In this document: piece by piece, positions 25,273 to 34,444 of the stretch | How positions within the stretch are numbered: position 1 is the stretch's first letter | Layout: every line of letters begins with the position of its first letter | Origin: Bacterioplanes sp965233665 | Lineage (GTDB): Bacteria; Pseudomonadota; Gammaproteobacteria; Pseudomonadales; Oceanobacteraceae | Length of the DNA: 64,000 nt | Assembly: GCA_965233665.1 (NCBI GenBank) | Contig: CBDDTG010000069.1 | Span: forward strand, 124,001-188,000 | Direction of reading: 5' to 3' | The notes under the pieces: generated by a model | Told to the model about the DNA's origin: nothing | What the model saw: the letters and a program-made list of their open reading frames with translations, nothing else | The model's database searches: none | Translations under genes and position numbers: made by a program

Positions 25273-25788
25273 TCAACGCCGCTGATACACCACAAAGCTG
25301 TAATCGTAAGGGTTGGGGCCTTCGGCATTGAAATCTTCGCGTGCGACGTCCTGCCACTCCTCGGCGTTGTATTCAGGAAAGAAGGCATCACCTTCGACGT
25401 CAGCGTGCACTTCGGTGATGTACATGCGGTCTACTAATGGCAGCGCCAGAGCGTAAATCTCGGCACCGCCAATGATCATGGCTTCGTCTTGGCCATTGAT
25501 GAGCATTACCTGCTCTGCCAGTTCGCGAGCGGCTTCTAGGCTGCTGACCACACGCACGCTGTCGTTGGCATTAGCTGGCTGATAGTCAGCCTGGCGGGTA
25601 ATCACAATGTTGGTACGGCCGGGTAGCGGTTTGCCGATGCTGTCGTAGGTTTTACGGCCCATGATGATGGGCTTGCCCAGCGTGACCTGCTTGAAATACT
25701 TGAGGTCATTAGGCAAGTACCAGGGCAGGTTGTTATTGCGGCCGATGGTGCGATTACGGGCTTTGGCGACTATCAGGGCAAGTGACAC
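25273..25788 (-). CDS. folA: Dihydrofolate reductase
   Basis: FolA reduces dihydrofolate to tetrahydrofolate, regenerating the cofactor used by ThyA, whose gene lies 1.8 kb away on the same strand. The 171-residue protein has SLALIVAKARNRTIGRNNNLPWYLPNDLKYFK (substrate site with Asp), IIMGRKTYDSIGKPLPGRTNIVITR (NADPH site), and AMIIGGAEIYALALPLVDRMYITEVHADVEGDAFFPEY. Length is slightly above the usual 159. The start is GTG at 25788. Confidence 0.96.
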   Translation of the reverse strand: MSLALIVAKARNRTIGRNNNLPWYLPNDLKYFKQVTLGKPIIMGRKTYDSIGKPLPGRTNIVITRQADYQPANANDSVRVVSSLEAARELAEQVMLINGQDEAMIIGGAEIYALALPLVDRMYITEVHADVEGDAFFPEYNAEEWQDVAREDFNAEGPNPYDYSFVVYQRR

Positions 25789-25828
25789 AGGGACTCTCAG
25801 CAGTGATAAATGGGCCGCTATGATAGCG

Positions 25829-27538
25829 TTAGCGGCAGCGTGCTACCAAACCGGGTATGTCCGCGGCACTGGCTGGACGTGAGAAGTAGTAGCCTTGATA
25901 AAGATCGCAGCCCAGCAAATGCAATATCTCCAGCACTTCCACGTCTTCAACGCCTTCAGCGATGACCTTCAGCCCTAGGTTATGGGCCAAGTTGATGATC
26001 GAGTGAGCGATGGCGGCGTCGTCGGCGTTATCAACAATGTCTTTTACAAACATGCGGTCGATTTTTAGCACGTCGATGGGCAGGTTTTTCAGATAAGCCA
26101 GCGAGGAATAGCCTGTGCCGAAGTCGTCGATGGCAATGCCAATGCCCAGCTGGCGCAGACGAGACAGCAGCTCGGCATTTTGCTCGACGCTGGTCATCAA
26201 CATGCTTTCGGTGATTTCCAGGGTCAGGTTGGCGGCTGGCAAACCGCTTTCTTCTAGCGCTTCGCCAATGATGGCTTCTAGGTTGTCTTGGCGAAACTGA
26301 CGCGGTGATAAGTTCACCGATACTTTGCTATTGGCGGGCACGGCGCCTTGTTTGAGCCAGCTTTGGTATTGCTGACAGGCGTGGCGAATGGCCCACTCAC
26401 CAAAGGGCTCGATCAGGCCGGTGTCTTCTAAAACAGGGATAAACACCGCCGGTGGCACCGTGCCCAAAGTGGCGTGCTGCCAACGCATTAAGGCTTCGAC
26501 GCCAGCGAAATGGCGATTTTCGACCTGCACCTGGGGCTGATACACCAAATACAGCTCGTCACGCTCCAGCGCGTGGTGCAGAGAACTTTCTAACCCGGCT
26601 CTGACGCTGGCGATGGGAGAGGGCTGCTCTTCGTACAGTTGGCTGCGTTGGCGGCCTTGCTGCTTGGCCTGGTGCAAGGCCAGCTCCGCCCGGCGCACCA
26701 ATTGGCCGGCATCAAACCCCACTCGATTGGCCAGCTCCATGCCAATACTGGCACTGACGAAGACTTCTTCCTCGCCCAGTTCAATGGGTAGATGAATACG
26801 GCTGCGCAGCTTGTCCGCCACCAAGCGGGCGATATCCGCGCTGTTAATGTTATCCAGCAGTATTGCAAAGCTGTTGCCGGCCAAGCGCGCTAAGGTGTCG
26901 GCTCGACGCACGCATTGCTGCAACCTTTGGGCGACAATTTGCAGCACTTGATCGCCGCCATCGTGACCAAGGATCTCATTCACGATGCGAAAGCGATCGA
27001 GGTCGATAAACAGCAACACCAACCCACGCTGGCGGCGCTGGCACTGGGCCAAACTGTAATCGAGGCGATCTTGAAACAGGGTACGGTTAGCCAGCCCGGT
27101 GAGGCTGTCGTAGTGGGAGCTGCGTTGCAGCTGTAACTCATGCTGTTTGCGGGCATTGGCCAGCGCCAGGGATTCATCCAGTTGCCAGCCAGTGTCGGGT
27201 GAGACCACTACTTCTTGCACGCCGAGGTCAATGAGCTCAATGGCAATGTTCGCGCCGCAAGGCTCTTGCAACAACACCAGCACCGGTGCTTCGGGTAAGG
27301 TCAGCTGTAAACGCTCTAGCAAATCACGCAGGCGCTGATCGTAGCGTTGCGCGGCCAAGGCGATGGCGTTTTCTTGGTCGTCCAGCCAGGCACTGCTCAA
27401 ATGCGCAAAATTATCGCAGGCAATTAGTCGAGCTTCGCCCCGCGAACACCGCTGCCAAAACATCAGAGCGCCATCGTCTAATGCCAGGCAATACAATCCT
27501 GCGCTCGCCTGTGCGATGGGATTCGCTTGGGTGGTCAT
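25829..27538 (-). CDS. c-di-GMP phosphodiesterase with a degenerate GGDEF domain and an intact EAL domain
   Basis: The 569-residue protein has three parts. Residues about 1-125 form an N-terminal domain of unassigned type. Residues about 135-300 are a GGDEF domain (YDSLTGLANRTLFQDRLDYSL, IDLDRFRIVNEILGHDGGDQVL), but the active-site loop reads RLAGNSFAI where GG[DE]EF is expected, so cyclase activity should be lost. Residues about 315-565 are an EAL domain with VEALMRW, LNLSPRQF-type VNLSPRQF, LEITESML, IDDFGTGYSSLAYL and LKIDRMFVKDI, all needed for hydrolysis. It should therefore lower c-di-GMP, perhaps with GTP binding at the GGDEF part as control. No transmembrane helix is visible. Confidence 0.92.
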   Translation of the reverse strand: MTTQANPIAQASAGLYCLALDDGALMFWQRCSRGEARLIACDNFAHLSSAWLDDQENAIALAAQRYDQRLRDLLERLQLTLPEAPVLVLLQEPCGANIAIELIDLGVQEVVVSPDTGWQLDESLALANARKQHELQLQRSSHYDSLTGLANRTLFQDRLDYSLAQCQRRQRGLVLLFIDLDRFRIVNEILGHDGGDQVLQIVAQRLQQCVRRADTLARLAGNSFAILLDNINSADIARLVADKLRSRIHLPIELGEEEVFVSASIGMELANRVGFDAGQLVRRAELALHQAKQQGRQRSQLYEEQPSPIASVRAGLESSLHHALERDELYLVYQPQVQVENRHFAGVEALMRWQHATLGTVPPAVFIPVLEDTGLIEPFGEWAIRHACQQYQSWLKQGAVPANSKVSVNLSPRQFRQDNLEAIIGEALEESGLPAANLTLEITESMLMTSVEQNAELLSRLRQLGIGIAIDDFGTGYSSLAYLKNLPIDVLKIDRMFVKDIVDNADDAAIAHSIINLAHNLGLKVIAEGVEDVEVLEILHLLGCDLYQGYYFSRPASAADIPGLVARCR

Positions 27539-27628
27539 AAGTAGCTACCGCGATACTGGTTCTACCGAAGTATAGCCAGCCGCGGATAGCTCAGACTTTA
27601 CACCTAGCTCAGCGGGAGGATTGGCAGG

Positions 27629-28423
27629 TCAGACTGCCACCGGCGCCTTGATATGCGGATGGCTTTGGTACCCCTCGATGACAAAGTCGTCAAAGTGATA
27701 ATCAAAAATCGACTCGGGCCGACGTGCAATCACCAGTTTTGGCAATGCCAGTGGCTCGCGGGTGAGCTGTAAATCGGCCTGCTCCAAGTGGTTGGCATAC
27801 AAGTGCACATCGCCACCGGTCCAAACAAAATCACCCACCTCCAAATCGCATTGCTGCGCCACCATGTGCACCAGCAAGGCATAGCTGGCGATGTTGAACG
27901 GTACGCCTAGGAAAATATCCGCACTGCGCTGATACAGCTGGCACGACAACTTGCCGTCAGCAACGTAGAACTGAAACATGGCATGACACGGTGGCAGCGC
28001 CATGTTGTCGATTTCGCCGACATTCCAGGCATTAACGATCAAGCGACGAGAATCCGGGTTGTTGCGGATTTGCTCCATCAGCTGGCTGATCTGATCTATC
28101 TGGCGGCCATCGGCCGCCGGCCAGCTGCGCCACTGCGAGCCATACACAGGCCCTAGGTTGCCATCGGCGTCGGCCCATTCATCCCAAATCGATACGCCGT
28201 TTTCTTTCAGATAGGCGATGTTGGTTTCGCCGCTTAAAAACCACAGCAGTTCATGGATGATGGAGCGCAGATGCAGTTTTTTGGTGGTCACCAGCGGAAA
28301 GCCCGCGCTTAAATCAAACCGCATCTGATAGCCAAAGCAGCTGTAGGTGCCGGTGCCGGTACGGTCCTCTTTGAAAACACCGTGTTCGCGCACATGGCGC
28401 ATCAAATCTAGGTACTGTTGCAT
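27629..28423 (-). CDS. thyA: Thymidylate synthase
   Basis: ThyA methylates dUMP to dTMP using methylene-tetrahydrofolate. With the ATG at 28423 it has 264 residues, exactly the E. coli length; an open frame to 28522 overlaps lgt. Key motifs are FKEDRTGTGTYSCFGYQMRFDL, GVSIWDEWADADGNLGPVYGSQWRSW, the catalytic Cys in MALPPCHAMFQFYV near residue 146, QLYQRSADIFLGVPFNIASYALL and HLYANHLEQ. It is 2 bp after the lgt stop, the lgt-thyA order being common in Proteobacteria. Confidence 0.98.
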   Translation of the reverse strand: MQQYLDLMRHVREHGVFKEDRTGTGTYSCFGYQMRFDLSAGFPLVTTKKLHLRSIIHELLWFLSGETNIAYLKENGVSIWDEWADADGNLGPVYGSQWRSWPAADGRQIDQISQLMEQIRNNPDSRRLIVNAWNVGEIDNMALPPCHAMFQFYVADGKLSCQLYQRSADIFLGVPFNIASYALLVHMVAQQCDLEVGDFVWTGGDVHLYANHLEQADLQLTREPLALPKLVIARRPESIFDYHFDDFVIEGYQSHPHIKAPVAV

Positions 28424-28425
28424 GA

Positions 28426-29226
28426 CTAAATACTCTGGTGACGACGGCGATAAGCCCAAGCCAATAACAGCAAGCCAGCGACGATCATCGGCAAGCTCAG
28501 CAATTGACCGCGACTCATCCAACCAAACAGATCGAAGCCGATGTGTGCATCGGGCTCACGGAAGAATTCGGCAATGGTACGGAAAATCCCGTAGCCGAGC
28601 AAAAACGCAGCGCCTACGGCCATGCGTGGTCTTGGCCGGCTGGAGTACCACCACAGCACAATAAACAACAGCAAACCTTCAAGCCCGGCTTGGTAGAGTT
28701 GAGAAGGATGGCGAGCGACGTCGTCTGCACGCGGGAACACCATGGCCCAAGGCACGGCTTGCGGGTCTGCTGCACGCCCCCACAGCTCGCCCCCGATAAA
28801 GTTACCGATGCGACCAAACATCAAACCAACCGGCACCAAGGGGGCGACAAAGTCACCGACATCGAAAAAGTTCTTCTGATACTTACGGCCAAACCAAGCC
28901 ACAGCTAGCAATACGCCCAATAAGCCACCGTGAAAAGACATGCCGCCTTCCCACACTCGCAATAGCCACAGCGGGTCATCAAGAAACTGCGAAAAGTTGT
29001 AAAACATCACGTAGCCAAAGCGGCCACCAAGAATCACGCCCATGGCGCCGAAAAAGATCAGGTCAGACACTTGTTCGCTGGTCCAGCCTGAGTTCGGTTG
29101 GCGTGCGCGATAATTGGCCAAGGCCCAGGCGGTGGCAAAGGCGAGTAAATACATCAGCCCGTACCAGTGAATTTGCAGCGGACCGATGGCAATGGCCACC
29201 GGGTCAATATCAGGGTATTTCAACAT
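28426..29226 (-). CDS. lgt: Prolipoprotein diacylglyceryl transferase
   Basis: Lgt attaches diacylglycerol to the lipobox cysteine at the inner membrane. The 266-residue protein has seven hydrophobic segments. The signature GRIGNFIGGELWGRAAD lies near residue 140, preceded by GGMSFHGGLLGVLLAV (the catalytic His region) and followed by RHPSQLYQAGLEGLLLF. AAGGAAG lies just upstream of the ATG at 29226. It is directly followed by thyA. Confidence 0.97.
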   Translation of the reverse strand: MLKYPDIDPVAIAIGPLQIHWYGLMYLLAFATAWALANYRARQPNSGWTSEQVSDLIFFGAMGVILGGRFGYVMFYNFSQFLDDPLWLLRVWEGGMSFHGGLLGVLLAVAWFGRKYQKNFFDVGDFVAPLVPVGLMFGRIGNFIGGELWGRAADPQAVPWAMVFPRADDVARHPSQLYQAGLEGLLLFIVLWWYSSRPRPRMAVGAAFLLGYGIFRTIAEFFREPDAHIGFDLFGWMSRGQLLSLPMIVAGLLLLAWAYRRRHQSI

Positions 29227-29308
29227 GCATGCTTCCTTGTCCGATCAGTTCAGTCAGCAGTATCGGTAGTAAATGTGAAGGTTCAGAGCGCATTTAGGTG
29301 CCTGTGGT

Positions 29309-30097
29309 TCAACTCAGCAAAAAGCGCAGCCCGACCACGCACAGCAACAGGGCGAAGGCTTTTTTCAGCTTGTTCTGGTCAAGGCGATGCGCCAAACGTG
29401 CCCCTACTTTTGCCATCGGCACGCTGGTCAATACGATGCCCACAATGGCTGGCCAATAAAGAAAGCCGGTACTCCAGCCGGGCAAACCAGGCACCTGCCA
29501 GCCGGCCCACACATTGCTCAAGGCGCCCGTGATGGCAATCGGCAAACCACAGGCAGCGGAGCTGGCAACGGCCTGACGCATGGGAATTTGCATCCAGGTC
29601 AGATAGGGCACGGTAAAGGTGCCGCCGCCAATGCCAAACCAGGAAGAGCCAAAGCCAATGACACCGCCAGCGCCGACCAAAGCGCCATCGCTGGGCACGT
29701 GGCCATCGTGACTGGGGTTGAGGCCGAAAAACATCTTGGCTGCCAACAGCAGCGCGAACACACCGATGATGTTTTGCAATACCGGGCCAGGCACCTGGGT
29801 AATCAAAGCCACGCCCAACGCGGTACCGGCGACAATGCCAATGCTTAAACGTGCCACCAGCGGCCAACGCACGGCGCCGTTGCGATGATGCTCCAGCACG
29901 GAACTGATGGAGGTAAAGACAATGGTGGCCAAAGACGTGGCCACCGCCATGTGAGTCAGTACATCGGCGCTGATGCCTTGGGTTTCAAAGGTCAGTACCA
30001 GCACCGGCACAATGACCATGCCACCGCCGATACCGAACAAACCGGCCAGCAAACCGGCCAAGGCGCCTACCGCCAGGAACAGCAAAAATATCGTCAT
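29309..30097 (-). CDS. TauE/SafE family sulfite/sulfonate exporter-like permease
   Basis: The 262-residue membrane protein has about seven or eight helices and the two TauE-family repeats: LAVGALAGLLAGLFGIGGGMVIVPVL at the N-terminus and VGAGGVIGFGSSWFGIGGGTFTVPYLTWM in the second half. Members move sulfur-containing anions or organic acids, but the substrate cannot be read from sequence. It lies between lgt and the small NIPSNAP-like gene on the same strand. Confidence 0.9.
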   Translation of the reverse strand: MTIFLLFLAVGALAGLLAGLFGIGGGMVIVPVLVLTFETQGISADVLTHMAVATSLATIVFTSISSVLEHHRNGAVRWPLVARLSIGIVAGTALGVALITQVPGPVLQNIIGVFALLLAAKMFFGLNPSHDGHVPSDGALVGAGGVIGFGSSWFGIGGGTFTVPYLTWMQIPMRQAVASSAACGLPIAITGALSNVWAGWQVPGLPGWSTGFLYWPAIVGIVLTSVPMAKVGARLAHRLDQNKLKKAFALLLCVVGLRFLLS

Positions 30098-30164
30098 AGC
30101 TCTCGGTGCCGGGAATTCAGGAGGCGGACATTATGCCCATGGATGGCGGTCGCGCCAAACCAGA

Positions 30165-30485
30165 TCAGCTGTGGGTAGGAGTTAGCAGCCGTACGCGCAC
30201 GCCATCGGCTTCGATCAGCTCGAACACGCGCGGGCGTACGTGTTCAATCCACCATGGGTTATAGACCTGCTCAAACAGCTGTTGTCGATGCGTTTCATCG
30301 CGGTAGCGGCGTTGCCAGATGAACCAGTCGACGCCCTGTTCATCCTGCCAATGGCTGGTGAACACGATGTTCATGCCCTGCTGTCGCTGATACGGCAATA
30401 TGGTGTCGTTCATCAGTTGTAAAAATGCAGTCAGCTTGCCGGGCTTGATTTGATACTCACGTAGCTCAAGCAGGTGATCCATCAT
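30165..30485 (-). CDS. Small NIPSNAP-like protein
   Basis: The product of about 106 residues (MMDHLLELREYQIKPGKL onward) has the dimeric ferredoxin-like pattern of NIPSNAP proteins: an N-terminal LREYQIKPGK strand, a middle NIVFTSHWQ strand, FIWQRRYRDETHRQQLFEQVYNPWW and a final short strand. Function is unknown. The open frame extends back to 30548, which would overlap spoT, so I place the start at the double ATG near 30485. It follows spoT by 22 bp. Confidence 0.7.
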   Translation of the reverse strand: MMDHLLELREYQIKPGKLTAFLQLMNDTILPYQRQQGMNIVFTSHWQDEQGVDWFIWQRRYRDETHRQQLFEQVYNPWWIEHVRPRVFELIEADGVRVRLLTPTHS

Positions 30486-30507
30486 GAAAGGGCTCGGTTG
30501 GTGTGGT

Positions 30508-32622
30508 TTAGTTGCGGGTGCGGACGATTTTGGTGACGCCATGCACATGACGTAAACGACGAATCGCGCGAGCCAAATGCTTGCGGCCTTGAATGCTGAT
30601 GGTCATGTGGGCAACGCTGAGGCGAGCATCGCGCTCCTGGACTGAGAAACTGTCGAGACTGGCGTCGGCTTGATTGACGGCGGCGGCCAGCTCAACGACG
30701 GCCCCGCGACGGTTCTCCATGTAGACCTTGAGGTTGACGGAAAACTCAGTGTCGATGTCTTTATCCCAGCTGAGGATGACGCATTTTTCTGGGTTGTCGC
30801 GATACTCTTCGACGTTTTTGCAGTGTTCGGTGTGAATCACCAAGCCACGTCCAGAGCTGGCATGGCCAACAATCGGATCGCCTGGAATGGGGCTGCAGCA
30901 TTTGGCAAAGCTGACCATGAGCCCCTCGGTGCCTTTGATCGCCAACGGCGATTGCTCGTAGGCGTTAAGGTCAACATCGGCATCGCGGTGGGCGACGAGT
31001 AAGCGTCGGGCCATTAAAGGCGCCATGCGATTACCGGCGCCAATATCTTCCAGCAGATCTTCCAGGCTGGCCATCTCGGTTTCGCGCAGCACTTGAGCAA
31101 CGTGTTCTTGGTCAATGTCATCCAATGACTTGCCCAAGCCACTCAAGGCTTTATTCAACAAGCGCTCACCCAGGGCAACGGACTCGCTGCGACGCTGGTT
31201 TTTAAGGTAACTGCGAATGTTGGAGCGGGCTTTGCCAGTGACCACAAAGTTGAGCCAAGCCGGATTGGGCTGCGAATTAGGGGCCGTCACGATTTGTACG
31301 GTTTGGCCATTTTGCAGCTTGGCGCTCAACGGCGCTAACTGGCGATTGATGCGGCAGGCAATGCAGCGGTTGCCGACATCGGTGTGCACGGCGTAGGCAA
31401 AGTCGATGGGGGTAGAGCCTGCGGGCAGGGCGAGAATCTTGCCTTTGGGCGTGAATACGTAAATCTCGTCTGGAAACAGATCGACTTTGACGTGCTCGAC
31501 AAACTCAATTGGGCTGCCGGCGCTCTTTTGCAACTCCAGCAGGTTTTGCACCCATTGACGGGCACGCTGACTGCCGTTGGCCGGATCAACATCGGATTTA
31601 TACAACCAATGGGCGGCGATGCCGTGATTGGCCATGGCGTCCATTTCTTCGGTGCGAATCTGGATTTCTACCGGTAAGCCGGCAATGCCAATCAGCGTGG
31701 TATGCAACGACTGATAGCCATTGGCTTTGGGAATGGCGATGTAGTCTTTGAAGCGGCCAGGGATCGGCTTGTACAGCGAGTGCATAATGCCTAACAGGCG
31801 ATAGCAATCGTCAACGGACTGGGCAATCAGACGAAAACCATACACGTCCATAATGTCGGCCAGCGGTTTGCGTTGATCGCGCATCTTGCAATAAATGCTG
31901 TAGAGATGCTTTTCACGGCCAACGATGCGAGCCTGCACACCGACTTCTGTGAGGCGGTTACGAATGGCGCCAGAGATGGTGTCGACCATTTCTTTGCGAT
32001 GGCCGCGGGCGGTACTAACCGCTTTGCGAATCATGTTCGAGCGCATGGGGTAAATGGCTTCGAAACACAGCTCTTCCATTTCTACCCGCACATCATTTAG
32101 CCCCAAGCGATTTGCGATGGGGGCGTAAATGTCGAGGGTTTCACGGGCAATGCGACGACGTTTTTCCGGCCGTAAAGAGCCCAGGGTGCGTAAATTGTGC
32201 AAGCGGTCAGCGAGTTTCACCAAGATGACGCGAATGTCTTTGGCCATCGCCATGGCCATCTTTTGGAAGTTTTCGGCTTGCTGTTGTTCTTTGTTTTCGA
32301 AGTGAATGTGTGTCAGCTTCGACACACCATCGACGAGCTCGGTGACGATGTCGCCAAATTGTGTGGCTAGGGCTTGTTTGGGAATGCCCGTGTCTTCAAT
32401 CACATCGTGCAGCATCGCGGCCATCAAGCTTTGATGGTCGAGATGCATGTTGGCCAAAATGTTGGCCACCGCCAGTGGATGAATAATGTAAGGTTCGCCA
32501 CTGCGGCGACGCTGCCCCTCATGTGCCTGTTCGGCGTAATAGTAGGCACGACTGACCTGTTTGATCTGAGCCGGTGTCAGATACTGAGTCAGTCGTTCCG
32601 CCAAGGCATCGATGGTGGGCAA
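30508..32622 (-). CDS. spoT: Bifunctional (p)ppGpp synthetase / hydrolase SpoT
   Basis: SpoT makes and degrades the alarmone (p)ppGpp. The 704-residue protein shows the HD hydrolase (AAMLHDVIEDT, HDxxED, near residue 73), the synthetase (GREKHLYSIYCKM, RFKDYIAIPKANGYQSLHTTL, VEIQIRTEEMD, about 235-345), a TGS domain (IYVFTPKGKILALPAGSTPIDFAYAVH, about 395) and a C-terminal ACT domain (RRGAVVELAAAVNQADASL). The RFKD motif is that of bifunctional enzymes. The start is TTG at 32622 without a clear ribosome site, but MPTIDALAERL fits the N-terminus of pseudomonad SpoT. rpoZ lies 12 bp upstream. Confidence 0.97.
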   Translation of the reverse strand: MPTIDALAERLTQYLTPAQIKQVSRAYYYAEQAHEGQRRRSGEPYIIHPLAVANILANMHLDHQSLMAAMLHDVIEDTGIPKQALATQFGDIVTELVDGVSKLTHIHFENKEQQQAENFQKMAMAMAKDIRVILVKLADRLHNLRTLGSLRPEKRRRIARETLDIYAPIANRLGLNDVRVEMEELCFEAIYPMRSNMIRKAVSTARGHRKEMVDTISGAIRNRLTEVGVQARIVGREKHLYSIYCKMRDQRKPLADIMDVYGFRLIAQSVDDCYRLLGIMHSLYKPIPGRFKDYIAIPKANGYQSLHTTLIGIAGLPVEIQIRTEEMDAMANHGIAAHWLYKSDVDPANGSQRARQWVQNLLELQKSAGSPIEFVEHVKVDLFPDEIYVFTPKGKILALPAGSTPIDFAYAVHTDVGNRCIACRINRQLAPLSAKLQNGQTVQIVTAPNSQPNPAWLNFVVTGKARSNIRSYLKNQRRSESVALGERLLNKALSGLGKSLDDIDQEHVAQVLRETEMASLEDLLEDIGAGNRMAPLMARRLLVAHRDADVDLNAYEQSPLAIKGTEGLMVSFAKCCSPIPGDPIVGHASSGRGLVIHTEHCKNVEEYRDNPEKCVILSWDKDIDTEFSVNLKVYMENRRGAVVELAAAVNQADASLDSFSVQERDARLSVAHMTISIQGRKHLARAIRRLRHVHGVTKIVRTRN

Positions 32623-32634
32623 GGAGTGGCCGCC

Positions 32635-32865
32635 TTAGAGCGCTTGTTGACGCTCTGCTTCTTCATGCGCCGCCATGCTGGCTGGCGTCACCAGATCTTC
32701 AGCGATTTCACGCAGGGCCAGTACGGTCGGCTTGTCGTTTTCCACCGGTACCAGAGGCTCTGCACCCTGAACTGCGATTTGGCGGGCACGCTTAGTGGCC
32801 AGCATGATCAGTTCAAAGCGGTTGTCTACGTTGTTCAGGCAATCTTCAACAGTAACGCGGGCCAT
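32635..32865 (-). CDS. rpoZ: RNA polymerase omega subunit
   Basis: This 76-residue subunit starts MARVTVEDCLNNVDNRFELIMLATKRARQIA, the strongly conserved part of omega that clamps the beta-prime C-terminus and forms part of a ppGpp site. The acidic end (NDKPTVLALREIAEDLVT) is usual. It sits directly upstream of spoT, as in most gammaproteobacteria, linking alarmone synthesis and its target in one operon. Confidence 0.96.
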   Translation of the reverse strand: MARVTVEDCLNNVDNRFELIMLATKRARQIAVQGAEPLVPVENDKPTVLALREIAEDLVTPASMAAHEEAERQQAL

Positions 32866-33021
32866 AAAAATCCTGTGATTTAATCAAATTCGAAGGGACC
32901 TTCTAGTTTATCTGAAATCGGTCTGAAAGAAAGCCTTTTGATTACATAATGTTCAGTGCTGGGGCGGCTATCGCAAGCCCGGGCGCAACCCCTGGCACAG
33001 CCGCTGATCCAGTGCTTTCAC

Positions 33022-33636
33022 TTAGTCGTTTAACAATGCCTGCAAGGTCGCTGCGTGGCGCTCTTGCTGGGCCTCCAGCCGATGACGACGGGCGATGACA
33101 ATGGCTTGTAGCTCTTTTAGGGCATTGTCGAACTCATCGTTAACGATCAAATAGTCATATTCGCCGTAATGGCTCATTTCGCTGCGAGCGTCACGCATGC
33201 GGCGAGCAATGGTATCGTCGTCATCTTGACCGCGATTGCTTAAACGCTCGCGCAAGGCGCTGATCGATGGCGGAGCAATAAACACACTGACGGTTTGCGG
33301 CATCAAATGGCGCACCTGTTGCGCACCTTGCCAGTCGATTTCGAGAATGACGTCACGACCGGCGGCCAGCTCGCTTTCTACCCAGCGCTGAGAAGTGCCA
33401 TAGTAGTTATCAAAGACTTGGGCGTGCTCTAAAAACGCACCTTCGCCAATCAGCTGTTCAAACTCGGCCTTGCTGACAAAGTGGTAATCCCGGCCATTTT
33501 CTTCACCGGGCCGCGCGGCGCGCGTGGTGTGTGATACCGATACGCCAATGTGTGGCGTACGTTCCAACAGGGCTTTGACCAGGCTGGTTTTGCCAGCGCC
33601 GGACGGCGCAGAAAAGACATACAGGGTTCCAATCAT
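33022..33636 (-). CDS. gmk: Guanylate kinase
   Basis: Gmk converts GMP to GDP. The protein has the P-loop in LYVFSAPSGAGKTSLVKALLE at the N-terminus, VSHTTRAARPGEENGRDYHFVS (GMP binding) near residue 40, and ILEIDWQGAQQVR near 98. I use the ATG at 33636 (204 residues); an in-frame GTG at 33660 would add eight residues. It is upstream of rpoZ-spoT with a 156-bp gap, the standard order. Confidence 0.97.
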   Translation of the reverse strand: MIGTLYVFSAPSGAGKTSLVKALLERTPHIGVSVSHTTRAARPGEENGRDYHFVSKAEFEQLIGEGAFLEHAQVFDNYYGTSQRWVESELAAGRDVILEIDWQGAQQVRHLMPQTVSVFIAPPSISALRERLSNRGQDDDDTIARRMRDARSEMSHYGEYDYLIVNDEFDNALKELQAIVIARRHRLEAQQERHAATLQALLND

Positions 33637-33717
33637 GATGATCTCGCTGGGATTGCTCACAGGGGTTAAAAGCGCGCCAGTATATAAAAGCCGCTGGCAA
33701 AGCTCACGGAGAAGACA

Positions 33718-34308
33718 ATGAAAGTATGGTGGATATTACTCCCCGTTGCTCTTTGGTAGCTGTGGCCGTTATCGGAGCGCCAGCATCCACCCGGCCAACT
33801 GGCGCCTGCTGAACCGGTACAAGCACCGCCAAGCAGCAAGGCAGCGTTTGCCCATGGTGATTTTCAGATCACACCGCTGGCCGATTTTGAGATTACCGCA
33901 CGGGTACTCGCGCGCGAAAATTATTACTTCGACAGCGAATCTGAACTGGCTAAAACCGATTTGGCCTTAGGCTGGGGAGTGATGTCCGATAGCCAAGTCA
34001 TTGATGCATTAGAAATTAGCCAAAGCGGTCGCTGGTATCGCTGGCGCACTGAGCAGCTGCCGGTGCCGCGTCGGCAGATTGAAACCTCCAGCGCCAATAT
34101 GCACATCATCCCGGCCAATGATTGGGTGGCCGATGATCTGGCTGATGTGCGCAAAGGTGACGTGGTCGAAATTCGTGGCCATCTGGTGCGCGCCGACGGC
34201 GCCAGTGGCTGGCGCTGGGTGAGCTCACTGACGCGCAACGACACCGGCGATGGGGCCTGCGAAGTGGTGTATGCGCGTGAACTGCGCATTGTCACACCCA
34301 ACCATTGA
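33718..34308 (+). pseudogene. Conserved membrane-anchored protein gene with an in-frame amber codon at codon 14
   Basis: An ATG at 33718 with GGAG a few bases upstream starts MKVWWILLPVALW, clearly a membrane anchor or signal, and then meets TAG at 33757-33759. The same frame continues without a stop for 182 more codons: a Pro/Gln/Ala-rich linker, then AHGDFQITPLADFEITARVLARENYYFDSESELAKTDLALGWG and DALEISQSGRWYRWR up to VVYARELRIVTPNH. The downstream part looks intact. No ATG, GTG or TTG start occurs in frame between the TAG and 33961, which would cut away the conserved block. TAG most simply replaces a TGG (Trp). This is a fresh nonsense mutation, a read-through case or a sequencing error. 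Confidence 0.65.
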
Positions 34309-34444
34309 ACTTGCCCTATTTGAGCCTTGCTAACTGTCAAGGAGGGTAAGTGCGTTGCCCTGTTAATAGCGGACTCTATAAACTGCTTCCGCCTCGCCAG
34401 TAGCAAGCAGGCACTTCGCACAGAATTGTTGAGAGGAAGCAACC

